A DNA stretch of 41,193 nucleotides from an uncultured Alphaproteobacteria bacterium (lineage in GTDB: Bacteria; Pseudomonadota; Alphaproteobacteria; UBA8366; JADFVY01): positions 1 through 41,193 of the forward strand of contig CAMYNJ010000019.1 of the NCBI GenBank assembly GCA_947259795.1. The letters are read 5' to 3'. Shown here in pieces: positions 25,539 to 33,923 of the stretch. The translations under genes and the position numbers were made by a program. Under the pieces are notes generated by a model, which was given only the letters and a program-made list of their open reading frames with translations, was not told where the DNA came from and ran no database searches. How positions within the stretch are numbered: position 1 is the first letter of the stretch; each line of letters starts with the position of its first letter.

Positions 25539-26363
25539 TCAGTGGGACAGAAGCACCGGCGCCGTCATATGCTCCAGGATGTGGCGTGTCGCTCCGCCCA
25601 GCACCAGCTCGCGCATGCGCGAATGGCCATAGGCGCCCATCACGATAAGGTCGGCACCCGTGTCCGCAACCTGATTCAGCAGCACGTCGCCCACCTCGAT
25701 GTCAAGCCCCGCGGTTTTGACGGCATTGGTCTTGAGCCCGTGGCGCGCCAGGTGTTCGGCGATATCCGCGCCCGGAATGTCGCCGATGCCGCGCGGTTCC
25801 ACGGCAAAGATCTCGACACTGTCGGCACTCTCCAACAGTGGCATCGCATCCGAGACCGCCCGCGCGGCCTCGCGGCTGGCGTTCCAGGCGATCAGCACCG
25901 TGCGCCCGATCTCCGCCGGGGCGCCGATATAGGGGATGACCAGGATCGGCCGTCCGCTGGCCATGATCAGATCGTCCACCAGGTCCTCGCCGCCGCCCTG
26001 GCCCTCCGGCGCGTTTTGCGAAACAACCGTCAGGTCCGCATACCGGCTGCGCAGCGACAGGGTTTCCAGCGGCCGGCCGCTGGCTACGGACCAGCCGCTT
26101 CTGCCGGTCAGTCCGGCCGCATCGACGGCCTTGTCGAAGGTCTTGCGGGCCTTGTCGAGGCTTTCCTGGCGCTGCTGTCTGATGATCTCCACCGCCGACG
26201 GCGGAATCTCGATGGCCGCGAAACCCGGGATATCGGCCGGCCTGTCGACCGCCAGCCCGGTCAGATGCGCATCGTGGCGCCGCGCCAGCGAGCAGGCTGC
26301 CGCCACTGTACTGGTGGCCTGCGCTGAATCATCGACATAAACCAGGATATCCTTTAACGGCAT
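25539..26363 (-). CDS. Universal stress protein with two Usp domains
   Basis: A 274-residue cytoplasmic protein of tandem Usp folds. Domain 1 starts KDILVYVDDSAQATSTVAAA. Domain 2 starts RTVLIAWNASREAARAV and ends with the ATP-binding pattern in MGAYGHSRMRELVLGGATRHIL (G-2X-G-9X-G-type), followed by APVLLSH. Domain 1 lacks a clear copy of that pattern. The ATG at 26363 follows AGGGG at good spacing; the upstream in-frame extension is dropped. An FNR-type site lies about 74 bases upstream, which fits the known control of several Usp genes by Anr/FNR under low oxygen. Confidence 0.9.
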   Translation of the reverse strand: MPLKDILVYVDDSAQATSTVAAACSLARRHDAHLTGLAVDRPADIPGFAAIEIPPSAVEIIRQQRQESLDKARKTFDKAVDAAGLTGRSGWSVASGRPLETLSLRSRYADLTVVSQNAPEGQGGGEDLVDDLIMASGRPILVIPYIGAPAEIGRTVLIAWNASREAARAVSDAMPLLESADSVEIFAVEPRGIGDIPGADIAEHLARHGLKTNAVKTAGLDIEVGDVLLNQVADTGADLIVMGAYGHSRMRELVLGGATRHILEHMTAPVLLSH

Positions 26364-26430
26364 TTTCGAACCCCTCTGCAAAATCGTGAAATCCTGACAC
26401 AATCTCTCGCGTATCCGGCCCGGTTATGCA

Positions 26431-26444
26431 TTGATTTCCCTCAA
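26431..26444 (-). promoter_or_regulatory. FNR-type binding site upstream of the universal stress gene
   Basis: On the minus strand TTGAGGGAAATCAA matches TTGAT-N4-ATCAA at 9 of 10 positions. Its centre is about 74 bases before the usp ATG, which puts a class II start near 26396. It directly abuts the dppF stop codon, so it cannot act on dppF. Confidence 0.6.
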
Positions 26445-27434
26445 TCAGCCTGAACTAGCGATACGCCCTTCCTCGACACCATGACAGGCGACCAGCCGGC
26501 CACCGGCAGGGACGGTTTCCGGGAATGCCTGACGGCAGCGCTCGTTGGTGTAGGCACACCGCGGATGGAAGGCGCAGCCTGAAGGTGGATTGATGGGCGA
26601 AGGCAGCTCGCCGACGAGCTTTATCCGCTCGCCGCGGCGTTCCGGATCGGCGATCGGGGTGCTGGACAGCAAGGCGCGCGTGTAGGGATGTCGCGGCGAG
26701 CCGAATATGGCCTCCCGCGGCCCCTGTTCCACCGCCCGCCCCAGATACATCACCATGACCTCGTCGGCGAAATGGCGCACCACGCTGAGATCGTGGGAGA
26801 TGAACAGATAGGTGAGGTTAAACTCCTCCTGCAGGTCGACGAGAAGGTTCAGCACCTGCGCCTGGATCGACACGTCCAGCGCCGAAACCGGTTCGTCCAG
26901 CACGATCAGTTTGGGCCGCAGCATCAGGGCCCGGGCGATCGCGATGCGCTGGCGCTGGCCGCCGGAAAACATATGCGGGTAACGGTCGTAAAATTCGGGC
27001 CGCAGGCCGACGCGGGCCATCATTGCGCGGGCCGCGGCTGCACGGTCCTTTGCGCTCATGGTGGTGTTGATGGCCAGCGGCTCTTCCAGAATAGTGCCGA
27101 CCTTCTGCCGGGGATTGAGGGATCCGTATGGGTCCTGGAAGACGATCTGCACCTTTTTCCGGAGCTCCCGCAGCAGGGACTTGCCGGCGGCGCCCGCATC
27201 CATGCCGTCCAGCCTGAGCATTCCCGAGGTCGGCCTTTCGATCAGAGTCACAAGGCGCGCGAGCGTGGACTTCCCGCAACCCGATTCGCCGACGACTGCC
27301 AGCGTCCGTCCGGCTGGCAAGGAAAAACTGGTTCCGCGCAAGGCCTTGAGCGTGTCGGTGCCGGCGAACAGCCCCTGCCGCACATCGTAATGGCGGGCCA
27401 GATCGATTGCCTCGACGACGGGCACTTCGCTCAT
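26445..27434 (-). CDS. dppF: Dipeptide/oligopeptide ABC transporter ATP-binding protein (DppF-like)
   Basis: One of two ATPases of the Dpp-type importer. The 329-residue protein has Walker [10 protein letters not shown]-loop [16 protein letters not shown] signature FSGGQRQR, Walker [13 protein letters not shown] and switch [12 protein letters not shown]. The C-terminal oligo_HPY region carries [16 protein letters not shown] and the Cys cluster [20 protein letters not shown], where a 4Fe-4S-type Cys motif is found in Dpp/Opp ATPases. Its ATG overlaps the dppD stop by four bases. Last gene of the dpp operon. Confidence 0.95.
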   Translation of the reverse strand: MSEVPVVEAIDLARHYDVRQGLFAGTDTLKALRGTSFSLPAGRTLAVVGESGCGKSTLARLVTLIERPTSGMLRLDGMDAGAAGKSLLRELRKKVQIVFQDPYGSLNPRQKVGTILEEPLAINTTMSAKDRAAAARAMMARVGLRPEFYDRYPHMFSGGQRQRIAIARALMLRPKLIVLDEPVSALDVSIQAQVLNLLVDLQEEFNLTYLFISHDLSVVRHFADEVMVMYLGRAVEQGPREAIFGSPRHPYTRALLSSTPIADPERRGERIKLVGELPSPINPPSGCAFHPRCAYTNERCRQAFPETVPAGGRLVACHGVEEGRIASSG

Positions 27435-28402
27435 GCCTCACCCCCCGTCAGCGGATAGTGACAGCGCACGGCCGATCCGTCAGCGGCTTCGACGAGGGTC
27501 GGGGGATCGCTGCGGCATTTATCCGTCGCGTAGCCGCAGCGTGGATTGAAGAGGCATCCGTCGGGGCGGTCGCCAAGACCGGGCACGACGCCCGGGATGG
27601 TGGGCAGATGCCGTCCGGTGCTGCGTTCGGGCAGGGCATTGAGAAGCGCCGCGGTGTAGGGATGGCTGGGCCGGGCAAACAATCCTTTAACCGTCTGTTT
27701 CTCCACCTGTTGCCCGGCATATTGCACGGTTACCCGCTGCGCGGTTTCCGCGACGACGCCCATGTCGTGAGTGATCAGCACCAGCGCCATGCCATGGTCG
27801 CGCTGCAAATCCAGAAGCAGGTCCAGAATCTGGGCCTGGATCGTCACATCCAGCGCCGTGGTCGGCTCGTCGGCGATCAGCAGGCGCGGATTGCAGGCGA
27901 TCGCCATGGCGATCATGATCCGTTGGCTCATGCCGCCGGAAAGCTGGTGCGGGAAGGCGTCGAGCCGGCTTTCGGGCGACGGGATGCCGACCAGATCCAG
28001 CAGTTCGATCGCCCGTTTGCGGTGCTCCGTCCGGCCCCCGCTCTCATGGGCGGCCAGCATCTCGGTGATCTGGAATCCGACAGTGAAGCAGGGATTCAGG
28101 CTGGTCATGGGCTCCTGGAAGATCATCGCCATGTCCTTGCCGCGGATCGAGCGATGCTCACGTTTCGACAGCGACAGCAGATCCCGCCCGTCGAACGACA
28201 ATCGGTCCGCCGTAACCGTCGCCGTCCAGGGCAGCAGCCCCATCAGGGCCAGCATGGCGACGCTCTTGCCCGAACCCGATTCCCCGACGATGGCGACAAC
28301 CTCCTCCGCGCCGACCGACAGATCGAGCCCGTCCACCGCCCTTAACGGTCCGGATTTCGTCCGGAAATCGACGGACAGGTTTCTGATTTCCAGTAGCGCC
28401 AT
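27431..28402 (-). CDS. dppD: Dipeptide/oligopeptide ABC transporter ATP-binding protein (DppD-like)
   Basis: Second ATPase of the Dpp importer, 323 residues. It shows Walker [10 protein letters not shown]-loop [13 protein letters not shown], signature LSGGMSQR, Walker [13 protein letters not shown] and switch [11 protein letters not shown]. The C-terminal [15 protein letters not shown] and [15 protein letters not shown] form the oligo_HPY Cys motif. The start chosen ([10 protein letters not shown]) overlaps the dppC stop (ATGA); the longer open frame upstream lies inside dppC and has no family match. Confidence 0.95.
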   Translation of the reverse strand: MALLEIRNLSVDFRTKSGPLRAVDGLDLSVGAEEVVAIVGESGSGKSVAMLALMGLLPWTATVTADRLSFDGRDLLSLSKREHRSIRGKDMAMIFQEPMTSLNPCFTVGFQITEMLAAHESGGRTEHRKRAIELLDLVGIPSPESRLDAFPHQLSGGMSQRIMIAMAIACNPRLLIADEPTTALDVTIQAQILDLLLDLQRDHGMALVLITHDMGVVAETAQRVTVQYAGQQVEKQTVKGLFARPSHPYTAALLNALPERSTGRHLPTIPGVVPGLGDRPDGCLFNPRCGYATDKCRSDPPTLVEAADGSAVRCHYPLTGGEA

Positions 28403-29295
28403 CAGCGTTTCAGTTTCGGGTCCAGGGCGTCGCGCAACCCGTCGCCCATCAGGTTGAAGGCCAGGACGGTCACCAGGATCGCCAGGCCCGGGAAGGTCAC
28501 CACCCACCAGGCCCGCAGCACGAATTCCCGTGCTTCGGCCAGCAGCGTGCCCCATTCCGGCGTCGGCGGCTGCGCGCCCAGTCCCAGGAAGCCGAGCGCG
28601 GCCGCGTCCAGGATCGCGCTGGAGAAGCTGAGCGTCGCCTGCACGATCAGCGGCGCCGCGCAGTTCGGCAATACCGTTATCAGCATCAGCCGCGGCACGC
28701 CGGCGCCGGCGACCCGGCTGGCCGTGACATAATCCTTCGACATCTCGCCGATCGCAGAGGCCCGGGTCAGCCGCACATAATGGGGCAGATAGACGATCGC
28801 CAGCGAGAACATCGAATTGATCAGGCTCGGCCCCAGGATCGCGACCACCACGATGGCCAGCAGCAGGCTGGGCAGCGCCAGCATGATGTCCATGGCCCGC
28901 ATGATAAGGGTTTCCACCGTCCCGCGCAGGAAGGCGGCGGCCAGTCCCAGCGTAATGCCCGCCGACAGCGACAGGGTCACCACGATGATCCCGATCAACA
29001 GCGAATAGCGCGCGCCATGGATGATGCGCGACAGCATATCGCGGCCGACCGCATCGGTGCCCAGCGGAAAAGCGGCGGAACCGCCTTCCTGCCAGAAGGG
29101 CGGCTGCAGCAGATGGTCGCGATATTGTTCGATCGGCGAGTAAGGCGCGATCAGATCGGCGAACACCGCCATGAAAGTGATCGTCACGATCACCGCGAGC
29201 CCGGCCACCGCACCCCGGTTCTCGCTGAAATAGCTCCAGAATTCGCGCAGTGGATGCGGCGCCGCCGGGATGCCGTTGACGGTGTTTTCACTCAT
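28402..29295 (-). CDS. dppC: Dipeptide ABC transporter permease (DppC-like)
   Basis: Membrane subunit of 297 residues with a cytoplasmic N-terminus ([18 protein letters not shown]), about six transmembrane helices and the EAA-type coupling loop around [23 protein letters not shown]. DppC features include [19 protein letters not shown] and [19 protein letters not shown] near the C-terminus. The start overlaps the dppB stop by four bases, and its stop overlaps the dppD start. It pairs with DppB to form the pore. Confidence 0.95.
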   Translation of the reverse strand: MSENTVNGIPAAPHPLREFWSYFSENRGAVAGLAVIVTITFMAVFADLIAPYSPIEQYRDHLLQPPFWQEGGSAAFPLGTDAVGRDMLSRIIHGARYSLLIGIIVVTLSLSAGITLGLAAAFLRGTVETLIMRAMDIMLALPSLLLAIVVVAILGPSLINSMFSLAIVYLPHYVRLTRASAIGEMSKDYVTASRVAGAGVPRLMLITVLPNCAAPLIVQATLSFSSAILDAAALGFLGLGAQPPTPEWGTLLAEAREFVLRAWWVVTFPGLAILVTVLAFNLMGDGLRDALDPKLKR

Positions 29296-30308
29296 GACCG
29301 GCCTGCATGGCGAATGCGCGGATTGATCAGCCCGTAGGCCAGGTCGACGAGAAGATTCACGGTAATCACGATACAGGCGATCAGCAGGATGCCGCCCTGG
29401 ACGGACGGGTAATCACGCCGGTAGATGGAATTGACCAGCCAATTGCCGACGCCGGGCCAGGAGAAGATGGTTTCCGTCAGGATGGCGCCGGCCAGCAACA
29501 CGCCGGTCTGCAGGCCGATGGTGGTGATGACCGGAATCAGTGCATTGCGCAGCGCATGCAGCCCGATAATGCGCGCCGGGCCCAGACCCTTGGCATGGGC
29601 GGTGCGGATATAATCCTCGCCCAGCACCTCCAGCATGGCCGAGCGCGTCTGGCGCGCGATCACCGCCAGCGGGATCGTGCCCAGCACGATCGTCGGCAGG
29701 ATCAGATGCCGAAACGCCGATTTGAAGGCGCCGGGTTCGTCGATCAGCAGGCTGTCTATCAGCATGAAGCCGGTGATCGGTTCGATATAGTACAGGACGG
29801 AAATGCGGCCCGAAACCGGGGTCCAGCCCAGTATTCCCGAGAACAGGATGATCAGCAGCAGGCCCCACCAGAAAATCGGCATCGAATAGCCGGTCAGCGA
29901 TATGCCCATGACCGTATGGTCGAAAACCGACCCGCGGCGCACCGCCGCGAGGATTCCCACCGGCAGCCCGATCGCCAGCGCGAAGACAATGGCCATGAAG
30001 GAAAGCTCGATGGTGGCTGGGAACAGGGTCAGGAATTCACTCAGGACCGGCTCCCGGCTGACGATCGAGGTGCCGAAATCGCCTTGCAGAAGATTGCCGA
30101 CGAAGCCCAGATATTGCTGCCAAAGGGGCCGGTCATATCCGAATTCCTTCAGCAGGTAGGCGTGGCGTTCGGGGTCGATTCCGCGTTCGCCGACCAGCAG
30201 TTCGATGGGATCGCCGGGGATCAGCCGGATCAGGAAAAAGGCAACGACCGTCACCCCGAAAAAGGTCGGGACGACCATGCCGAAACGGGTGATGAAAAAG
30301 CGAAACAC
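29292..30308 (-). CDS. dppB: Dipeptide ABC transporter permease (DppB-like)
   Basis: Membrane subunit of 338 residues, close in length and sequence to E. coli DppB: FRFFITRFGMVVPTFFGVT at the N-terminus, RLIPGDPIELLVGERGI, LTGYSMPIFWWGLLLI, the EAA loop GEDYIRTAHAKGLGPARII, and YPSVQGGILLIACIVI near the end. The GTG at complement 30306-30308 is chosen because it matches the DppB N-terminus; the frame is open to an ATG at 30362, but those codons lie in the dppA-dppB hairpin region. No strong ribosome site is visible before the GTG. Confidence 0.92.
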   Translation of the reverse strand: MFRFFITRFGMVVPTFFGVTVVAFFLIRLIPGDPIELLVGERGIDPERHAYLLKEFGYDRPLWQQYLGFVGNLLQGDFGTSIVSREPVLSEFLTLFPATIELSFMAIVFALAIGLPVGILAAVRRGSVFDHTVMGISLTGYSMPIFWWGLLLIILFSGILGWTPVSGRISVLYYIEPITGFMLIDSLLIDEPGAFKSAFRHLILPTIVLGTIPLAVIARQTRSAMLEVLGEDYIRTAHAKGLGPARIIGLHALRNALIPVITTIGLQTGVLLAGAILTETIFSWPGVGNWLVNSIYRRDYPSVQGGILLIACIVITVNLLVDLAYGLINPRIRHAGRS

Positions 30309-30336
30309 TGTCAGGCGGTGGAGTGGCCGCAAAGCC

Positions 30337-30364
30337 GGATGGGCGGGGATGTCCCCGCCCATCC
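30337..30364 (-). promoter_or_regulatory. Perfect 13-bp hairpin between dppA and dppB
   Basis: GGATGGGCGGGGA (30337-30349) pairs perfectly with TCCCCGCCCATCC (30352-30364). It starts about 20 bases past the dppA stop and ends 28 bases before dppB. No T-tract follows on the minus strand. It is likely an mRNA stabiliser or attenuator that keeps dppA transcript above that of the permease genes. Confidence 0.8.
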
Positions 30365-30383
30365 AACAGAGCCGTCCGGAACG

Positions 30384-31976
30384 CTACTTCAGATCGACGC
30401 CATAGAAGATATGGCCGCCGAACGGATCGATACGGTAATCCGACACTTCCTTGCGCACCGGCATGAAGACGACCGAATGGGCAACCGTGACCCAGGGGGC
30501 TTCTTCCTTGAACACCGTCTGTGCCTGTTCATACAGCTTCGTGCGCTTGCCGATATCGCTGGTCCGCTTGGCCTGCACCAGCAGGTCGTTGAACGGCTCG
30601 TGGCACCAGCGCGCGCGGTTGGTCCCGTCCTTGGCCGCATCGCAGCCCAGCAGCACGTAGAGGAAGTTGTCCGGATCGCCATTGTCGCCGGTCCAGCCCA
30701 ACAGTACCGTGTCGTGCTCGCCATTCTTGGAGCGCTTCAGGTACTCGCCCCATTCGAAGGTGACGATTTCGGCCTCGACGCCGACCTTGGCCCAGTCGGC
30801 CTGGATGATCTCGGCCATGCGCTTGGCGTTCGGGTTATAGGGCCGCTGCACGGGCATGGCCCAGATGTTGGTCTTCAGGCCCGCGGCGCCGGCTTCCGCC
30901 AGCAACGCCTTCGCCTTGCCGGGATCGTAGGGATAATCCTTGGTGGCCTCGTTGTAGGACCAGATGGTCGGCGGAATCGGGTTCTTGGCCGCCTTGCCGG
31001 CCCCCTGGAAGACCGCGTCGATGATGGCGTTTTTGTTGATCGCCATGTTCAGCGCCTGGCGGACCCGCTTGTCGTCGAACGGCTTCTTTTCGACGTTGAA
31101 GGCAAGATAGCCGACATTGAGGCCTTCCTGCTCAAGCATGTTGATGGCGGGATCGGCCTTCATCGCGGCGATGTCGGCCGGGTTCGGATAGGGCATGACG
31201 TGGCATTCGCCGGCCTTAAGCTTCTGATAACGAACGCTGGCATCCGGCGTTATCGCGAAGATCAGATCGTCGATCGCCGCCTTGCCGTCCCAGTAATCCG
31301 GGTTGGCCTTAAATCGGATGACTGCGTCCTTCTGGTACTGGACCATCTGGAAGGGGCCCGTGCCGACCGGCTCCAGGTCCGCCTTTTCGGGCGTGCCGGC
31401 CGCCATCATCTTGTTGGCATGTTCGGCCGACATGATCGACGCGAAATCCATCGCCATATTGGCGATAAAGGGCGCTTCCGGCTGATTCAGGACGAACTTC
31501 ACCGTGTAGTCGTCGACCTTGACGATTTCCTTGATCAGCGCGGGCATGCTCATGCCCTGGTAATACTCGTAAGTGCCGCCGGACACCTTGTAATAGGGAT
31601 GGTTGGGGTCGCCTTGGCGGTTGAAGCTGTGCAGCACGTCGTCGGCGTTGAAATCGCGCGACGGCGTGAAGTTCTTCGTCGTGTGGAACTTGACGCCCTT
31701 GCGCAGTTTGAAGGTGTAGCTCAGCCCATCGGCCGACGCTTCCCAGGATTCGGCCAAGCCGGGCACGATCTTCGTGCTGCCGCGCTCAAACTCGACCAGC
31801 TTGTTGAATATCGTGCGCGATGAGGCGTCGAAGGTTGTGCCGGAGGTGTAAAGCGAGGGATTGAAGCCCTCCGGGCTACCCTCCGAGCAATAAACCAGCG
31901 TCTTGGCCATAACGGCCGGCGAAAATGCCACGGTCGCACACAAGCCGACGGCAGCCGCAAAAATACGGTGTTTCAC
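30384..31976 (-). CDS. dppA: Dipeptide-type ABC transporter solute-binding protein (DppA-like)
   Basis: Periplasmic binding protein of family SBP_bac_5, 530 residues with a Sec signal (FAAAVGLCATVAFSPAVMAK). Mature start TLVYCSEGSPEGFNPSLYTS matches DppA. Other features are LAESWEASADGLSYTFKLR, the SRDFNADDVLHSFNRQ region, GTGPFQMVQYQKD, and the ligand-loop segment GWTGDNGDPDNF kept as in E. coli DppA, where an Asp binds the peptide amino group. It ends GGHIFYGVDLK. It heads the dppABCDF operon with a separate hairpin after it. Peptides are the likely ligand; heme or 5-aminolevulinate are also carried by E. coli Dpp. Confidence 0.95.
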   Translation of the reverse strand: MKHRIFAAAVGLCATVAFSPAVMAKTLVYCSEGSPEGFNPSLYTSGTTFDASSRTIFNKLVEFERGSTKIVPGLAESWEASADGLSYTFKLRKGVKFHTTKNFTPSRDFNADDVLHSFNRQGDPNHPYYKVSGGTYEYYQGMSMPALIKEIVKVDDYTVKFVLNQPEAPFIANMAMDFASIMSAEHANKMMAAGTPEKADLEPVGTGPFQMVQYQKDAVIRFKANPDYWDGKAAIDDLIFAITPDASVRYQKLKAGECHVMPYPNPADIAAMKADPAINMLEQEGLNVGYLAFNVEKKPFDDKRVRQALNMAINKNAIIDAVFQGAGKAAKNPIPPTIWSYNEATKDYPYDPGKAKALLAEAGAAGLKTNIWAMPVQRPYNPNAKRMAEIIQADWAKVGVEAEIVTFEWGEYLKRSKNGEHDTVLLGWTGDNGDPDNFLYVLLGCDAAKDGTNRARWCHEPFNDLLVQAKRTSDIGKRTKLYEQAQTVFKEEAPWVTVAHSVVFMPVRKEVSDYRIDPFGGHIFYGVDLK

Positions 31977-32161
31977 TTTTTGTCTCCCTGCGATGTTACA
32001 ATTGACCCTTTCGGGACAACCCTTTTACCTGCCCTGAGGCGAGAATTGATGCAGACCCTCTGCAGGGCCGTTCATTAAGCATTGGCGAAAATGCTAGGCC
32101 CCTTACCCTCATACTGTCAATCTATCTTGAACGTGGAATCGCCAATAACCCGCGTACCGCC

Positions 32162-33754
32162 CTATTTCAGGTCGACACCATAGAAGTAATGGCCACCGAG
32201 AGGCGATCCGCGGTAGTTGACGACCTCGTTTCGCATCGGCGTGAAGCTTATCGAACGGGCGATCGGCAGGACGGGAAGCTCGTCGTCGAGAACCGACTGC
32301 GCCAACTCGTACAGAGTCTCGCGTTCGGACGGGTTGCTCGTCCGGGCCGCCTCTTCCAGCAGGCGGTCGAAGTTTCTGTTGCACCAGAATGAGCGGTTCG
32401 CGCCGTCGGCCGCTGCCTCGCAGCCCAGGATCGGGGAGAGGAAGAGACTCCGGTCCAGCGTTTCCGCGATCCAGCCGAACAGGGCGACATCGTGCCGGCC
32501 GACCATGGTCTGTTTGATGAAGTCCCGGCCGCTGGTCATGACGATCTTCGACTCCACGCCTATTTTCAGCCAGTCATCGCGGATCATTTCCGCGGTCCGC
32601 CGGGCGTCCGGCATATAGGGCCGGGCGACGGGGCTGGGCCATATTTCCAGTTCCAGGCCGGAAATGCCGGCTTTCTCCAGCAGCCGCCTGGCGCCGTCGG
32701 GGTCGGTGGGTGGCAAAGACGGCGCCCCTCCCCGCGACCACAGGCCCTGCGGAACCATGGTCGTCGCCGGCCGGCCGAGTCCCTGGTAGACATCCTTCAG
32801 GATCGCCTCTCGGTCGATCGCCATCGCCAGCGCCTTGCGCACACGCGGATCGTTCAAGGGCGGTTTGCGGGTGTTGAACGCCATATAGCCGATATCCATC
32901 CCCACCTGGCGCACCAGCGTGACGTCGCCGTCCAGGGTCATGGCGGGAAGGTCGGCCGGGTCCGGATTGGCGACGACATGGCATTCGCGGTCGCGCAGCT
33001 TCTGATAGCGCACGGTGGCATCCGGGGTAATGGTGAAGACCAGATTGTCCAGCGGCGCCTTGCCGCGCCAGTATCCGGGATGCGCCACGTAACGGATCAG
33101 CGCGTCCCGCTGATGCTGGATCATCTGGAACGGGCCGGTTCCCAAGGGCTCTCTGTCCACCCGTTCCGGTGTCCCCGCCGCCAGCATCGCATCGGCATAT
33201 TCCGCCGACAGGATCGAGGCGAAATCCAGGGTGAGCGTCGACAGGAGGGCCGGATAAGGGGATTTGAGCTCGAATATGACGGTTCCGGCGTCCTCCGCCG
33301 TGACCGACTTGATGATTTTCGGCAGTCCCAACCCCCGGAAGTAGGGATAAATTCCGCCGGATACCTCGTGGTAGGGATGCTTCGGATCCAGTTGGCGCAT
33401 GAAGCTGAAAACGACATCCTCGGCCGCGAGGGGGCGCGACGGGGTGAAATGGCGCAGCTTGTGGAACGGCACGTTCGGCCGAAGCCGGAATTCGTAGCGC
33501 AGCCCATCCTCCGAGATTTGCCAGGATTCTGCGAGCGAGGGGACGATTTCCGCCGTCCCCGGCTCGTAGGCGACCAGACGGTCATGGACCTGGCGCGATG
33601 AAGCGTCGAATGCCGCTTGGCGGAACGAAAGCTGGGGATTGAGGATATCCGGGCTTTCCTCGGAGCAGAAGACCAGCGTCTTCACCTGCGCCGCGGCCTC
33701 GCCCGCGAAGGTCAGGCAAAACAGCATCGCTGTAAGATAACGCCGAAAGTTCAC
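32162..33754 (-). CDS. Second DppA-like solute-binding protein (diverged paralogue)
   Basis: Also 530 residues, with a Sec signal (YLTAMLFCLTFAGEAAAQ) and the same fold and length as the neighbour at 30384; both end GVDLK. The order of shared blocks is identical (TLVFCSEESPDILNPQLSF, GTGPFQMIQHQRD, PDATVRYQKLR, VRKALAMAIDRE), which points to tandem duplication. The ligand-loop block GWTGDNGDPDNF of DppA is replaced here by GWIAETLDRSLF (about residues 427-438), so it probably binds something else. The 185-base gap to dppA holds a short AGCATT/AATGCT stem-loop (32078-32095). It is divergent from the aminotransferase gene. Confidence 0.9.
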   Translation of the reverse strand: MNFRRYLTAMLFCLTFAGEAAAQVKTLVFCSEESPDILNPQLSFRQAAFDASSRQVHDRLVAYEPGTAEIVPSLAESWQISEDGLRYEFRLRPNVPFHKLRHFTPSRPLAAEDVVFSFMRQLDPKHPYHEVSGGIYPYFRGLGLPKIIKSVTAEDAGTVIFELKSPYPALLSTLTLDFASILSAEYADAMLAAGTPERVDREPLGTGPFQMIQHQRDALIRYVAHPGYWRGKAPLDNLVFTITPDATVRYQKLRDRECHVVANPDPADLPAMTLDGDVTLVRQVGMDIGYMAFNTRKPPLNDPRVRKALAMAIDREAILKDVYQGLGRPATTMVPQGLWSRGGAPSLPPTDPDGARRLLEKAGISGLELEIWPSPVARPYMPDARRTAEMIRDDWLKIGVESKIVMTSGRDFIKQTMVGRHDVALFGWIAETLDRSLFLSPILGCEAAADGANRSFWCNRNFDRLLEEAARTSNPSERETLYELAQSVLDDELPVLPIARSISFTPMRNEVVNYRGSPLGGHYFYGVDLK

Positions 33755-33839
33755 TCGTCGCCGCTCCCCTGACGCCCGTTCGATATGCCTGCAGGCTAGG
33801 CTTGGCGGTTTGCTGCTGTCAATCGGGCCGTACTTCCCT

Positions 33840-33867
33840 TTGACTTCGTCGTGCGCCGGTGTAGTTT
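33840..33867 (+). promoter_or_regulatory. Possible promoter of the aminotransferase gene
   Basis: TTGACT (33840-33845) and TAGTTT (33862-33867) are 16 bases apart in the divergent gap between dppA2 and the aminotransferase. The -35 match is good, the -10 match is weak. Confidence 0.3.
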
Positions 33868-33923
33868 AGCGGCTTCGCCGGGGGCGGCCCGGTGCGCAAG
33901 TGTCCAGAACAAGGAAGACCGAC

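Noticed and set aside
29307-31823. Very long plus-strand open frame opposite dppB and dppA
   Set aside because: It mirrors two conserved genes and its product is low-complexity and rich in His, Gln, Asp and Arg with no domain.
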